Source: Leuconostoc falkenbergense | GTDB taxonomy: Bacteria > Bacillota > Bacilli > Lactobacillales > Lactobacillaceae | DNA length: 35,483 nucleotides | Reading direction: 5' to 3' | Assembly: GCF_014634805.1 (NCBI RefSeq) | Contig: NZ_BMBS01000021.1 | Coordinates: forward strand, 1-35,483 | Shown here: positions 1-7,780 of the stretch, piece after piece | Layout of the letters: each line of letters starts with the position of its first letter | How positions within the stretch are numbered: position 1 is the stretch's first letter | Program-made: the position numbers and the translations under genes | Notes under the pieces: generated by a model | What the model was told of the DNA's origin: nothing | The model's database searches: none | Seen by the model: only the letters and a program-made list of their open reading frames with translations

Positions 1-23
1 TTGCCCCTTGAGACAACTATATT

Positions 24-52
24 ATCTTATCACCTTGTTCTTGCCTTGTCAA
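24..52 (-). promoter_or_regulatory. Strong promoter P2 reading leftward out of the window
   Basis: On the minus strand a perfect -35 TTGACA (positions 47-52) is followed after 17 bp by TAAGAT (24-29) as -10. No gene start lies between it and the left edge, so it serves something outside the window. With P1 it forms a tandem pair like those of lactic acid bacterial rRNA or tRNA operons. The target is inferred, not seen. Confidence 0.6.
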
Positions 53-112
53 CTACTTTCTTCGTTGACTCGCTCAAACTCTCGGCTCGTTGCCTCTTGG
101 ACAACTATTAAA

Positions 113-140
113 ACTATACGCTCTTTTTTCCCTTTGTCAA
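113..140 (-). promoter_or_regulatory. Strong promoter P1, upstream member of a tandem pair
   Basis: On the minus strand TTGACA (135-140) and TATAGT (113-118) are 16 bp apart. The sequence just downstream of this promoter (90-107) and the one downstream of P2 (1-19) are near copies of each other, both reading AGTTGTC then a run ending GGCAA. That suggests a duplicated promoter plus start region. Stretch 1-183 otherwise holds no convincing gene. Confidence 0.6.
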
Positions 141-183
141 TACCTTTTTTCTGTTTTATTCAATTATTTTTTCAACAGGCTTA

Positions 184-1368
184 TTACTGCCTAAAAATAG
201 GCAATTGACTAATTCGCTCAGCAGCTGCTATCAAACGTTCCGCTTCAACCGTCAGGCCCACGCGAATGTACCCTTCACCACCATCACCAAATCCAGATGC
301 ATCTGCAACAGCGACATTAGCCTCTTCCAGTAGCAGATCTGCAAACGTGCTTGACGTATAACCCTCAGGTACTGGCATTAATACATAAAAAGCGCCTTTA
401 GGTACATAGGGTGTCCAACCAAATTTGGTCACTGCCGTAACAAATGCATCCCGTCGCTTCTCATATAAAGCAACTAAGTTCGAAACCGATTCTTGACGGG
501 CTGTTTGATTTGCCAATGCTTCAATCGCTGCATCTTGTACCGCTGGAAAAAGTGATACAAATAAATGGTCTTGAATCAGATTAAGCGCTTCAATCATCTC
601 AGCATTACCTACTGCAAACCCAACACGCCAGCCCGCCATATTAAAGGTTTTTGAAAATGTATATGTTTCAATTCCCACTGATTTAGCGCCTTTTGTTTGT
701 AAAAATGACAGTGGTTTTTGACCGTCAAATCCAATAGCGCCATAGGCAAAGTCTGATACAATGCCAACTTGCTTTTCTTCAGCAAAAGCGACCGTATCAG
801 TATAAAACTTGGCAGTTGCAACCGCCCCTGTCGGATTGTTTGGATAGTTTAAATAAAGAAACTTCGCCTTTTCAGCTGTTTTGTCATCAATATCATGATA
901 GTCAATCAAAAAATCATTCTCTCGCTTGAGCGTAACTGATTCATATTTAACCCGTCCCAACGCTACCCCTGACAAATAATCTGGGTATCCTGGATTAGGT
1001 AACAAGAGCAACTCTCCCGGATTCATTAACGCCCAAGGTAATTCAACTAAACCGATTTTTGATCCAGCTAAAATGGCCACTTCCGTGTACGGATCAATGG
1101 TTACACCATATTCATCATGATAAAACTGGGCAATCGCTTCCTTAAAACGCATTTCGCCACGAAAAAGCGAATACTTATGATCAGCTGGTTTTGCTGTTGC
1201 ATCCTGCATCGCTTTGACAATATAATCCGGCGTGGGTTGATCTGGGTTACCTTGTCCCAAATTGATGACATCATACCCTGCCGCAATTTTTGCGTTTACT
1301 TTTGCCACTAATGAGGCAAAAAATTGTTTTGGAAGTGTTTTTAGTAAGTCAGATTCTTCAAAATGCAT
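184..1368 (-). CDS. PLP-dependent class I/II aminotransferase, MtnE-like
   Basis: This is a 394-residue fold-type I aminotransferase. Visible marks are the N-terminal INLGQGNPDQPTP segment (about 35-47), the YPNNPTG motif (175-181) that contacts the substrate carboxylate, and the PLP-binding lysine K240 in YTFSKTFNMAGWR. The start is supported by GAGGTAAAG just upstream of the ATG. It lies 14 bp downstream of an omega-amidase gene on the same strand. Aminotransferase/omega-amidase pairs, for example mtnE-mtnU in Bacillus, transaminate a keto acid such as 4-methylthio-2-oxobutyrate using glutamine, and the amidase then hydrolyses the resulting ketoglutaramate. I infer that role from the pairing; the exact substrate is not readable. 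No clear terminator is seen at the 3' end. Confidence 0.9.
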   Translation of the reverse strand: MHFEESDLLKTLPKQFFASLVAKVNAKIAAGYDVINLGQGNPDQPTPDYIVKAMQDATAKPADHKYSLFRGEMRFKEAIAQFYHDEYGVTIDPYTEVAILAGSKIGLVELPWALMNPGELLLLPNPGYPDYLSGVALGRVKYESVTLKRENDFLIDYHDIDDKTAEKAKFLYLNYPNNPTGAVATAKFYTDTVAFAEEKQVGIVSDFAYGAIGFDGQKPLSFLQTKGAKSVGIETYTFSKTFNMAGWRVGFAVGNAEMIEALNLIQDHLFVSLFPAVQDAAIEALANQTARQESVSNLVALYEKRRDAFVTAVTKFGWTPYVPKGAFYVLMPVPEGYTSSTFADLLLEEANVAVADASGFGDGGEGYIRVGLTVEAERLIAAAERISQLPIFRQ

Positions 1369-1382
1369 TTTCTTTACCTCGC

Positions 1383-2174
1383 TTAACGGTATAACTCAGG
1401 ACGGCGGTCGCTAAAAACCGGTATCTGGCCACGAATTGCTGTTTCATCGGCAATATCTATGTCAGCTGTGACTAACATATCATCAGCATCCGTGCCTTGT
1501 GCTACAATGTTGCCTAATGGGTCAATTACTAGTGAACGACCACCAAAGGTGTTGTCTCGGTCACTACCAACACGATTTGCAGCAACGACAAATGCTTGAT
1601 TTTCAATTGCGCGTGCTTGTAATAAAATTTGCCACTGCGCAATACGTTGTATCGGCCATTCTGCTGACACATACAAAATTGCTTGTGGGCCACTTGACAT
1701 CATGGTCCGTAACCATTCTGGAAAACGAATATCGTAACAAATCACACCAGCTGACAAGACACCTGCCAATTCGAATGTATTCGGTTGGCTACCTGCAGCA
1801 ATATATTTTTCTTCGTTCATTAAGCCAAATAAATGCGCCTTATCATAACGTGCGACCTGTTGACCTAACTGATTAAAAACAAACATTGTGTTAAAAAATT
1901 GCCCATCACGCATTGTTGCAACCGAACCACCAACAATATTGAGTTGATATGTTTTGGCTAATCTGGCTAATAACTGACGACTCCGTTCGCCATCATTGTC
2001 TGCTAATTGTGGCAAATCAGTCAGTGCATAACCAGTGTTCCACATTTCAGGGTAAATTAAAATATCTGCCCCTGCCTCAGAAGCTTTCTGAGCGTATTGT
2101 GCCACGGTTTGTTCATTTACCTCAGGTTGTCCTAAAGCAATATTCATTTGTGCAATAGCAACTTTTAATGTCAT
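1383..2174 (-). CDS. Carbon-nitrogen hydrolase, probable omega-amidase
   Basis: This 263-residue protein belongs to the nitrilase superfamily. The Glu-Lys-Cys catalytic triad can be placed at E43 (YPEMWNTGY), K112 (YDKAHLFG) and C146 (GVICYDIRFPEW). These motifs are those of the Nit2/YafV omega-amidase branch, which hydrolyses alpha-ketoglutaramate to 2-oxoglutarate and ammonia. It is cytosolic, with no signal peptide or membrane segment. It is followed after 14 bp by the aminotransferase, so the two are probably co-transcribed; the pairing supports keto-acid re-amination (methionine salvage type). The start ATG follows menB by 28 bp, so the gene may also be read from the menB promoter. Confidence 0.88.
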   Translation of the reverse strand: MTLKVAIAQMNIALGQPEVNEQTVAQYAQKASEAGADILIYPEMWNTGYALTDLPQLADNDGERSRQLLARLAKTYQLNIVGGSVATMRDGQFFNTMFVFNQLGQQVARYDKAHLFGLMNEEKYIAAGSQPNTFELAGVLSAGVICYDIRFPEWLRTMMSSGPQAILYVSAEWPIQRIAQWQILLQARAIENQAFVVAANRVGSDRDNTFGGRSLVIDPLGNIVAQGTDADDMLVTADIDIADETAIRGQIPVFSDRRPELYR

Positions 2175-2202
2175 AACAACTCATTTCTCAGTGAAAGTTA
2201 GA

Positions 2203-3036
2203 TTAAGGAAACTTAGGATATTGATCAAAATCTGGATCGCGCTTTTCTTTAAATGAATCACGACCCTCTTTTGCTTCATCTGTGGTGTAGTACAACATTG
2301 TTGCATCCCCAGCAAATTGTTGCAAGCCAGCTAAACCATCCGTATCTGCGTTCATAGCCGCTTTAATAAAGCGTAGGGCAGTTGGTGATTTTGTCAACAT
2401 TTCATCAGCCCATTCAATTGTCGCTGTTTCAACTTCTGCCAAAGGGACAACACGATTAATCCAGTTCATTTGATAGGCTTCTTGCGCAGAATAAAAATGG
2501 TTCAAAAACCATACTTCCTTTGCACGCTTATGACCAATAACACGTGCCAAATAACCCGAACCATAGCCAGCATCAAATGAGCCAACCATCGGCCCAGTTT
2601 GTCCAAATTTCGCATTGTCAGCGGCAATTGTAAGATCCGCAACTAACTGCAAAATATTACCGCCACCAACAGACCACCCTTTGACCATAGCAATAATTGG
2701 TTTTGGAATAATTCGCATGAGACGTTGCAAATCAAGCACGTTAAGACGTGGAATACCATCAGCTCCAACATAACCACCATTGCCACGCACTTTTTGATTA
2801 CCACCAGAAGAAAACGCCTGATCGCCAGCTCCTGTCAAGATTATAACGCCTATTTCAGCGTTGTCACGAGCTAATGTAAAGGCATCAATCATATCTGAAA
2901 CCATGCCAGGTGTAAACGCATTATGAGTTGACACATCATTCATTGTGATTTTGGCAATTTTACCAGGGTTCTTACCATCTGTGTTTTTTTCAAACAAGAT
3001 TTCGTCGTATGTTTTGATAGCTTTCCAAGTTGTCAT
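2203..3036 (-). CDS. menB: 1,4-dihydroxy-2-naphthoyl-CoA synthase
   Basis: This 277-residue crotonase-fold enzyme closes the second ring of the menaquinone precursor, converting o-succinylbenzoyl-CoA to DHNA-CoA. Diagnostic stretches are the acyl-CoA site [11 protein letters not shown] (about 75-85), KGWSVGGGN (oxyanion region), [21 protein letters not shown], and the C-terminal [12 protein letters not shown] tail typical of MenB. Length matches the family. It is divergent from a hotdog thioesterase with only 34 bp between start codons, so their promoters must overlap coding sequence. Other men genes are not in this window. Together the pair suggests capacity to make DHNA or menaquinone, known in respiring lactic acid bacteria. 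Confidence 0.95.
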   Translation of the reverse strand: MTTWKAIKTYDEILFEKNTDGKNPGKIAKITMNDVSTHNAFTPGMVSDMIDAFTLARDNAEIGVIILTGAGDQAFSSGGNQKVRGNGGYVGADGIPRLNVLDLQRLMRIIPKPIIAMVKGWSVGGGNILQLVADLTIAADNAKFGQTGPMVGSFDAGYGSGYLARVIGHKRAKEVWFLNHFYSAQEAYQMNWINRVVPLAEVETATIEWADEMLTKSPTALRFIKAAMNADTDGLAGLQQFAGDATMLYYTTDEAKEGRDSFKEKRDPDFDQYPKFP

Positions 3037-3040
3037 TTGT

Positions 3041-3046
3041 TATACT
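3041..3046 (+). promoter_or_regulatory. Probable extended -10 promoter of the thioesterase gene
   Basis: TATACT with an upstream TGT forms an extended -10 in the 34-bp divergent gap. A good -35 is not seen. On the opposite strand, TATAAT (complement of 3077-3082) lies inside the first thioesterase codons and could serve menB. Both calls rest on sequence pattern only. Confidence 0.35.
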
Positions 3047-3070
3047 CCATTCAGAAGGGAAATTAGTTAT

Positions 3071-3445
3071 ATGAATATTATAGAACTTTTAGGCCTAAAA
3101 ACCACATTATTAGCTGCAGAAAAAACAATTGTTGAAGTTGAAGTCACTGATAAGCTGATGCAACCCTTTGGCATTGTTCATGGCGGCATCAACGCCCTCT
3201 TAGCCGAAACAGCTGCTTCATTAGGCGCTAATGAGGCTAATGACAACAGTCAGATACCTGTTGGTGTTGATATCCAAGTTGCGCATTTAAAGGCCGTCTC
3301 GCAAGGTCATTTAATTGCAACAGCCACGCCAATCTCTGTTGGTCGTACTTTGCAAGTATGGGATGTTAAGATTCGTGAAAGTATCAAAAATGAGCTAACC
3401 AGTACAGCCACTGTAACGCTGATCAATAAATCCCGACCTGTTTAA
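3071..3445 (+). CDS. Hotdog-fold thioesterase, probable DHNA-CoA thioesterase
   Basis: This 124-residue PaaI/YbgC-type hotdog protein carries the motif QPFGIVHGGINALLAETAAS, with the catalytic Glu at residue 46 on the central helix, followed by GVDIQVAHLKAV and the C-terminal beta strands. The size and the HGG...E pattern fit DHNA-CoA thioesterases (MenI), which release DHNA, the step after MenB. Its divergent position next to menB supports this assignment. The start is the ATG after AGAAGGGA; longer reading upstream runs into menB. Its stop codon lies inside the left arm of a long terminator hairpin. It is transcribed against the direction of replication. Confidence 0.85.
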   Translation: MNIIELLGLKTTLLAAEKTIVEVEVTDKLMQPFGIVHGGINALLAETAASLGANEANDNSQIPVGVDIQVAHLKAVSQGHLIATATPISVGRTLQVWDVKIRESIKNELTSTATVTLINKSRPV

Positions 3446-3510
3446 AAAGTCAGTTGTATTTGACCTATGCTAGAAATCTTCCAGTCTAGGTCAAATACAA
3501 CTGACTTTTT
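3444..3510. terminator. Bidirectional terminator with a 24-bp perfect stem
   Basis: Arms 3444-3467 and 3487-3510 are exact reverse complements, starting with AAAAAGTCAG and ending CTGACTTTTT, around a 19-base loop. The T-run on both strands makes it a terminator for both the thioesterase gene and asp3, whose stop codons both touch the arms. A 24-bp perfect stem is long for an ordinary terminator. Confidence 0.85.
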
Positions 3511-4534
3511 ATTTAGTGAACCATTGCGCTAATTTATTGACTTTAGGTTGGCGAGCAGCAATTTCAGCCTCACGGGCCAGTTCTTCATCAGTCAATGTTT
3601 CATAAGGTAACATCTCTAAGCGCTCATATTTTGGTCGATTCACAACCAGACGGGCAATATAGTTTGGGGCAATTGGATTGCCTAACGAGCGTACACCATC
3701 AATCGTTCGTGTAATGGCCCAATCAGAAATACCGGGATCAAGTTGCACATCATCAGTGATAATTGCCGTACTACCTTTAATCATTTGCTGGTAATACAAG
3801 GCCGCATAGCTGGAAATTGGGCCGTACCCGACAAATTCAATATTACGAGCATGTACGTCACGGCGTGCATTTTTAAAGGCAGTTAGTAGGCTTTCTTGCC
3901 GATAAAAGCCAGCTTGCAAATGGTCGCTTGTGACAAATAAAACCCCTTGCTGTGTCACTTTGATTTTGTCTGTCATATAATCAGTTACTGCCGCTTCCGG
4001 CTCTGAAAAAATAACACGCAATGTTTTACTGACAATCTTGGCCGGCTTTTGTAAGTTTGTATACACACCGGGCGCAATTTCTTGATCATTTTCACTTAGA
4101 ATTCCTGTCATCTTTTCTCTAAGTAAGAAATCGTGAAAAACAAAATTGCCTGTACCTGCAGATACCAAATCGACGGTATAAAAATGATACTGATCCGGCA
4201 CTTCAATCGTCAACTGTTCCGCATTTTTACTAAATGTCTTAATGACCTGAAATTGTTCATCAAAAAAAGTGATGCTTAGATAGGCAAACATGCGCTCACT
4301 CATGTCAATATGACGGATTACTTCATAAGTTTTTCCTTGCTGTAATCGTGGTAAATCCGCAATCGGTTTGTCATTTAAATCATGACGTTGTGACTGCCAG
4401 CGTGCAATAATGTGTCCACTTGGCAAAAAATAGTGTTCATAAAACACCTCATTCAATGCTCGAAAATCAACTGTTGCCCCTTGTAGTGCCAGTAATTGTG
4501 TTTGCGGTTGCCAATAAATTTGATATTGCATCAT
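3509..4534 (-). CDS. asp3: Accessory Sec protein Asp3 with extra C-terminal Asp2-like domain
   Basis: Residues 1 to about 140 match Asp3, the carbohydrate-binding-like partner of Asp2 in export of serine-rich glycoproteins. Visible cues are FLPSGHIIARWQS (36-48), LPRLQQGKTYEV, ITFFDEQ and the FHDFLL end. Streptococcal Asp3 is about 150-170 residues from family knowledge; this one has 341. The added part (about 165-300) contains VLFVTSD, a helix, then GYGPISSYAALYY (236-248). This parallels Asp2 LLFTDAR and GYSMGSYPAMYY in order and spacing, but the nucleophile Ser is replaced by Gly, so it is probably not catalytic. The gene overlaps asp2 by 4 bp and ends at the shared terminator. No secA2 follows, contrary to the usual order. 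Confidence 0.8.
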   Translation of the reverse strand: MMQYQIYWQPQTQLLALQGATVDFRALNEVFYEHYFLPSGHIIARWQSQRHDLNDKPIADLPRLQQGKTYEVIRHIDMSERMFAYLSITFFDEQFQVIKTFSKNAEQLTIEVPDQYHFYTVDLVSAGTGNFVFHDFLLREKMTGILSENDQEIAPGVYTNLQKPAKIVSKTLRVIFSEPEAAVTDYMTDKIKVTQQGVLFVTSDHLQAGFYRQESLLTAFKNARRDVHARNIEFVGYGPISSYAALYYQQMIKGSTAIITDDVQLDPGISDWAITRTIDGVRSLGNPIAPNYIARLVVNRPKYERLEMLPYETLTDEELAREAEIAARQPKVNKLAQWFTK

Positions 4535-6051
4535 TCGTCCTCCGCTAGCCGATTGTCTCGCAATTGCGTCAACTGTGTCATCATAAAATCAACCATTTCA
4601 TCAATCTTTTCATTATGATAACCCGCTTCAACCTGATGCGTTAATAAGGCATGGTGTGTGTCAAGATAATCAAGTAATTCAGGTAAACTGTCGCCATCAT
4701 AATTATCTTGTGCCATCGTCAGTAACGCTACTGTTGTAGTTGACCAGTCCACAGTGCTAATATGTCGCCAAAGCTTCTGATTCAGAGATTCAGTATCATT
4801 TGGTCGCACATATCCTGTCAAGTGACGTCGAACATCTAATGTCCAGTCTTGATTGTATTGATGAGCAAATTCTGCATCAGCAGTTAATGTGCCTAAATTA
4901 ATAATTGGTTTAGCTAATACTAGTGCACCGGGTTTAATGTCCCCAGCATAATACATCGCTGGGTAACTTCCCATTGAATATCCTGTCAAAATGACATCTT
5001 GTGATGTTAAATTAAGTTCCGCCATCGCGCGTTTAATGATGTCAATCACTGTTTGTTCATAGGCTGGCGACCCGACATCAAATGCACCACCTTGCATACG
5101 AGCATCTGTAAACAACAAATACGGAACACCTAATTGATTAAAAGCTGATGCCATCTCAAAACCATCGACATGTAATCGTGCCCCTGAAAAGTTGACCACT
5201 AATGGTTTAGGCAACGTCCCTGGATTGAAATAAGATAATACTTCCTCATCCTCAGATGTTAATTGCCACTGACCACCTGGCAATAAATGCCCCAAACCGT
5301 GACGAGAACGACGCTGGTGAACAACATGAAGCGTTAACTGTCCTTTGCCACTGCCTAAAACAATTATTTGATAACTGTCATAATCAGCAGGCGCTTGAAC
5401 CTGCGTCATCCGCCGCAAAGCATCCCCTTTAATCATGTCTTGCGTTAAAATTGCACCATCGCGATAAAAGATGAATAGCAAAGCAGCAGCAGCTGTATCC
5501 GTTTGACGATAATCTAGCCAAATTTCGTTCGTTTGATTAGCAATGAAATCTGTTTTAAGTGTCTGTAATGTCCCAATTTGTTGCCATTCTGAGCCAAAAT
5601 CACCTTCGAAGCGCGCCAAAAAACGACCCATACGACTAAAATGAATGCCACTTGGTACTGTTGGTAAAAACTGTGTTTCACTAAAACGCGTTGCAAATCC
5701 TTGCTGCCCAAGATAAAGGTCAGTCAAAATGCGCTTTGACACACGCTCTGGTGTTGTTTCACTAATCGCAAAGGCGCGTCGCTCGCTTAATATTGTTTGA
5801 AATTCAGGGGCAATCTGCGTTGCAAAATAAATCACCCGAAACGCTGGCCACTCCTGAATTTGACTAGATAATAATGAACTTTCTAACACATCATCAGTCA
5901 ACACAACATAAGTTTGTTCTAGGATATAAGGGTCTTTTTGTGTCGCTAAAAAAGTAGGCAAATCAAAAATAGACGTGTAGTGCCAATCTAATGGTGCAGT
6001 AATTTCTGGCGTCCAATCAATGGCGCCAATTTGTAGAATAGATGTTGTCAT
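4531..6051 (-). CDS. asp2: Accessory Sec protein Asp2, alpha/beta-hydrolase acetyltransferase
   Basis: Asp2 modifies glycans on serine-rich repeat adhesins during their export and is needed for that export. The 506-residue length fits the family. The C-terminal half holds an alpha/beta hydrolase domain with nucleophile S359 in TGYSMGSYPAMYY, an acid in QDNYDGDS (D449 or D452) and H479 in GYHNEK. These line up well with the Ser362/Glu452/His482 triad described for Streptococcus gordonii Asp2. The N-terminal half has no motif I can name. It sits 10 bp downstream of asp1 and overlaps asp3, so it is translationally coupled. Substrate glycoprotein and glycosyltransferases are not in the window. 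Confidence 0.88.
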   Translation of the reverse strand: MTTSILQIGAIDWTPEITAPLDWHYTSIFDLPTFLATQKDPYILEQTYVVLTDDVLESSLLSSQIQEWPAFRVIYFATQIAPEFQTILSERRAFAISETTPERVSKRILTDLYLGQQGFATRFSETQFLPTVPSGIHFSRMGRFLARFEGDFGSEWQQIGTLQTLKTDFIANQTNEIWLDYRQTDTAAAALLFIFYRDGAILTQDMIKGDALRRMTQVQAPADYDSYQIIVLGSGKGQLTLHVVHQRRSRHGLGHLLPGGQWQLTSEDEEVLSYFNPGTLPKPLVVNFSGARLHVDGFEMASAFNQLGVPYLLFTDARMQGGAFDVGSPAYEQTVIDIIKRAMAELNLTSQDVILTGYSMGSYPAMYYAGDIKPGALVLAKPIINLGTLTADAEFAHQYNQDWTLDVRRHLTGYVRPNDTESLNQKLWRHISTVDWSTTTVALLTMAQDNYDGDSLPELLDYLDTHHALLTHQVEAGYHNEKIDEMVDFMMTQLTQLRDNRLAEDE

Positions 6052-6061
6052 ATATGCCCCG

Positions 6062-7534
6062 TTATGATTTCACTTTATTAAAAATCTGTTGCCACTTTAT
6101 CCAAAGCATCTCACTATTTGTCTCTTTAGCCAGTTCACGCGCTGCACGTTGTGTTTGATTAAACTTATCTTGATCATTCAAATACATGGGTAACACGTCC
6201 TGTAAGTCAGTTATGGCTGCCAACTGTTGCCCGTTTTCTTGTGGTAGTAAATAAGCTGTTGCCACTAAATTAATTTGTGGTACTGAAAATGTCAGTGCCA
6301 AAGACTGTAAAAATTGGTCCGGCTGTTCATCAAGGTCGACTAATACACGTGCCTGTGCCATTAACTGTTGTCGCTTTATTTCATTTTGACGTGTCACGAT
6401 TTGGAAGCGTACTTTGAAAGCTGCTTGGCTGTCATCATCAATCAAACCATGTTCATTCTTAGCAGACAGGCTAGCTTGCTCCACCATAGCTTGAATTTCT
6501 GGATATGGCATCGTTGATTCAAAAATAATCACTGTATTAAGATCATTTTGTAATATGTTAATGAGTTCTGACACAACCACTTTTTGGTCTGCCAACGCCA
6601 TTGATTTAGTGGCCCAATAAATGGTTTTAATGGGATGTGTCATATCATTGGACACTAACTCAACCTTGTTATCAGTTGGAAACGCAGGAATAGTGCTAAT
6701 ATTGGCATGATTTGGCAACTGTTGTGACAAATGTTCTTGATCAGCAAGTGTTTGAACAACATTGAAGCTGACTTTATCGTTTTCTCCAGATTCAATGGCT
6801 TGCCAATCATTAGCCGGCCAACTCATGATGACCGACTGGTCAAGCGACCAATCTTGGATGATTTCACGATTCAACTCACCACTAGCCATAATCACATTGC
6901 CCAAATCTGGTATCGCGCGTAGATGTGATTTCAAAACAGCTTTAACTAAGCTGTTTATATTATCAAATTGGGTTTGTGTCGTCCAATTTTGTTGCGTTGT
7001 GACTTGTCCTGTTAAGCAATCTTCTTGAATGGCAACCTGCCCACTGGGTGTCAAATAATCTCGACGTACTAGATTATCTTGCTCAAATGTCAGCACTTGT
7101 GACACAAAACCCCGATCATCAAGGACCAAGCGTTGTATGAGATGATCAGCTTCATACAAATCAATATGATCAAGCGCTGCATCCGTTTTGGGCGTCAAAT
7201 AAACAGTCGCATAATGCTGCTGATTGACAGTCACTAATATTTGCCCTTTCAGTCTGACAAATAAGGCCCCTGTCGGCCAGCTTAAATCTGCTAATACTAA
7301 AGGTAATTGTGCTTTTAAATCAATATGTTGTAATTGATCAAAAGCTGACCAAACATTGGCTGATTCCAGTTGTGCGTCGGCCAATAATAGTCGTAACTGT
7401 GGTAAAAAATCAAGTACAACTAATTCAACTGTCTGTCCTTGTGACAAAAATAATTGTGCTTGATAGCGACTGTCATTAAATTGTGGCACGACAGCATTTG
7501 CATTATGCCAGTCCGGAATAATATGAATTTTCAA
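6062..7534 (-). CDS. asp1: Accessory Sec protein Asp1
   Basis: This 490-residue protein is the first gene of the asp1-2-3 operon. Asp1 has a GT-B-like fold without proven transferase activity and works with Asp2 and Asp3 at the SecA2/SecY2 translocon. Family-like stretches include IIPDWHNANAVVPQFNDSRYQ at the N-terminus, LDFLPQLRLLL (about 42-52), SAFDQLQHIDL, LADLSWPTGALFV, LVLDDRGFVSQVLTFE and RRDYLTPSGQVAIQED. The usual upstream neighbour secY2 is absent; instead a divergent two-component system lies upstream. The start is an ATG with a weak ribosome site (AGGTAAA). The promoter is the extended -10 at 7601-7606. Start confidence is lower than family confidence. Confidence 0.85.
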   Translation of the reverse strand: MKIHIIPDWHNANAVVPQFNDSRYQAQLFLSQGQTVELVVLDFLPQLRLLLADAQLESANVWSAFDQLQHIDLKAQLPLVLADLSWPTGALFVRLKGQILVTVNQQHYATVYLTPKTDAALDHIDLYEADHLIQRLVLDDRGFVSQVLTFEQDNLVRRDYLTPSGQVAIQEDCLTGQVTTQQNWTTQTQFDNINSLVKAVLKSHLRAIPDLGNVIMASGELNREIIQDWSLDQSVIMSWPANDWQAIESGENDKVSFNVVQTLADQEHLSQQLPNHANISTIPAFPTDNKVELVSNDMTHPIKTIYWATKSMALADQKVVVSELINILQNDLNTVIIFESTMPYPEIQAMVEQASLSAKNEHGLIDDDSQAAFKVRFQIVTRQNEIKRQQLMAQARVLVDLDEQPDQFLQSLALTFSVPQINLVATAYLLPQENGQQLAAITDLQDVLPMYLNDQDKFNQTQRAARELAKETNSEMLWIKWQQIFNKVKS

Positions 7535-7600
7535 TCTTTTTACCTACCCATCAACCATGTACTTAAAAACTGCGGCAACTTCTACCGCTACACTCTTTCC

Positions 7601-7629
7601 ATTATATCAGGTTTCTAAAATGAACTTCA
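7601..7629 (-). promoter_or_regulatory. Probable promoter of the asp1-asp2-asp3 operon
   Basis: On the minus strand TATAAT (7601-7606) is preceded by TGA, giving an extended -10. The hexamer 17 bp upstream, TGAAGT, is a poor -35. It lies about 70 bp before the asp1 ATG and no other minus-strand gene uses it. Confidence 0.55.
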
Positions 7630-7713
7630 TTGCGCCTTTTTAACAAATTATAAGCAATTATGACCGATATGACGTATTATTTGTTAAGTGATTATTATTG
7701 ATATTTTGTTCAT

Positions 7714-7742
7714 TTTTAATTCATTAATTTTATTGTTATGAT
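7714..7742 (+). promoter_or_regulatory. Probable promoter of the two-component system
   Basis: TATGAT (7737-7742) with an upstream TGT gives an extended -10; TTTTAA at 7714-7719 is a weak -35. Transcription would start near 7749, which excludes the ATG at 7748 and supports translation from 7781. The 213-bp gap between asp1 and the kinase holds this and the asp promoter; no pheromone-sized ORF was seen in it. Confidence 0.5.
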
Positions 7743-7780
7743 TATATATGTGCAATTTTATGAATAGAGGTGTCGTTTTA

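Noticed and set aside
7680-7713. TTTGTT direct repeats as LytTR binding sites
   Set aside because: The spacing is longer than the roughly 21-22 bp expected and the match to the consensus is poor.
7748-7780. ATG 7748 as the kinase start
   Set aside because: The promoter -10 at 7737-7742 would place the transcript start at or beyond this codon, and no ribosome site precedes it.
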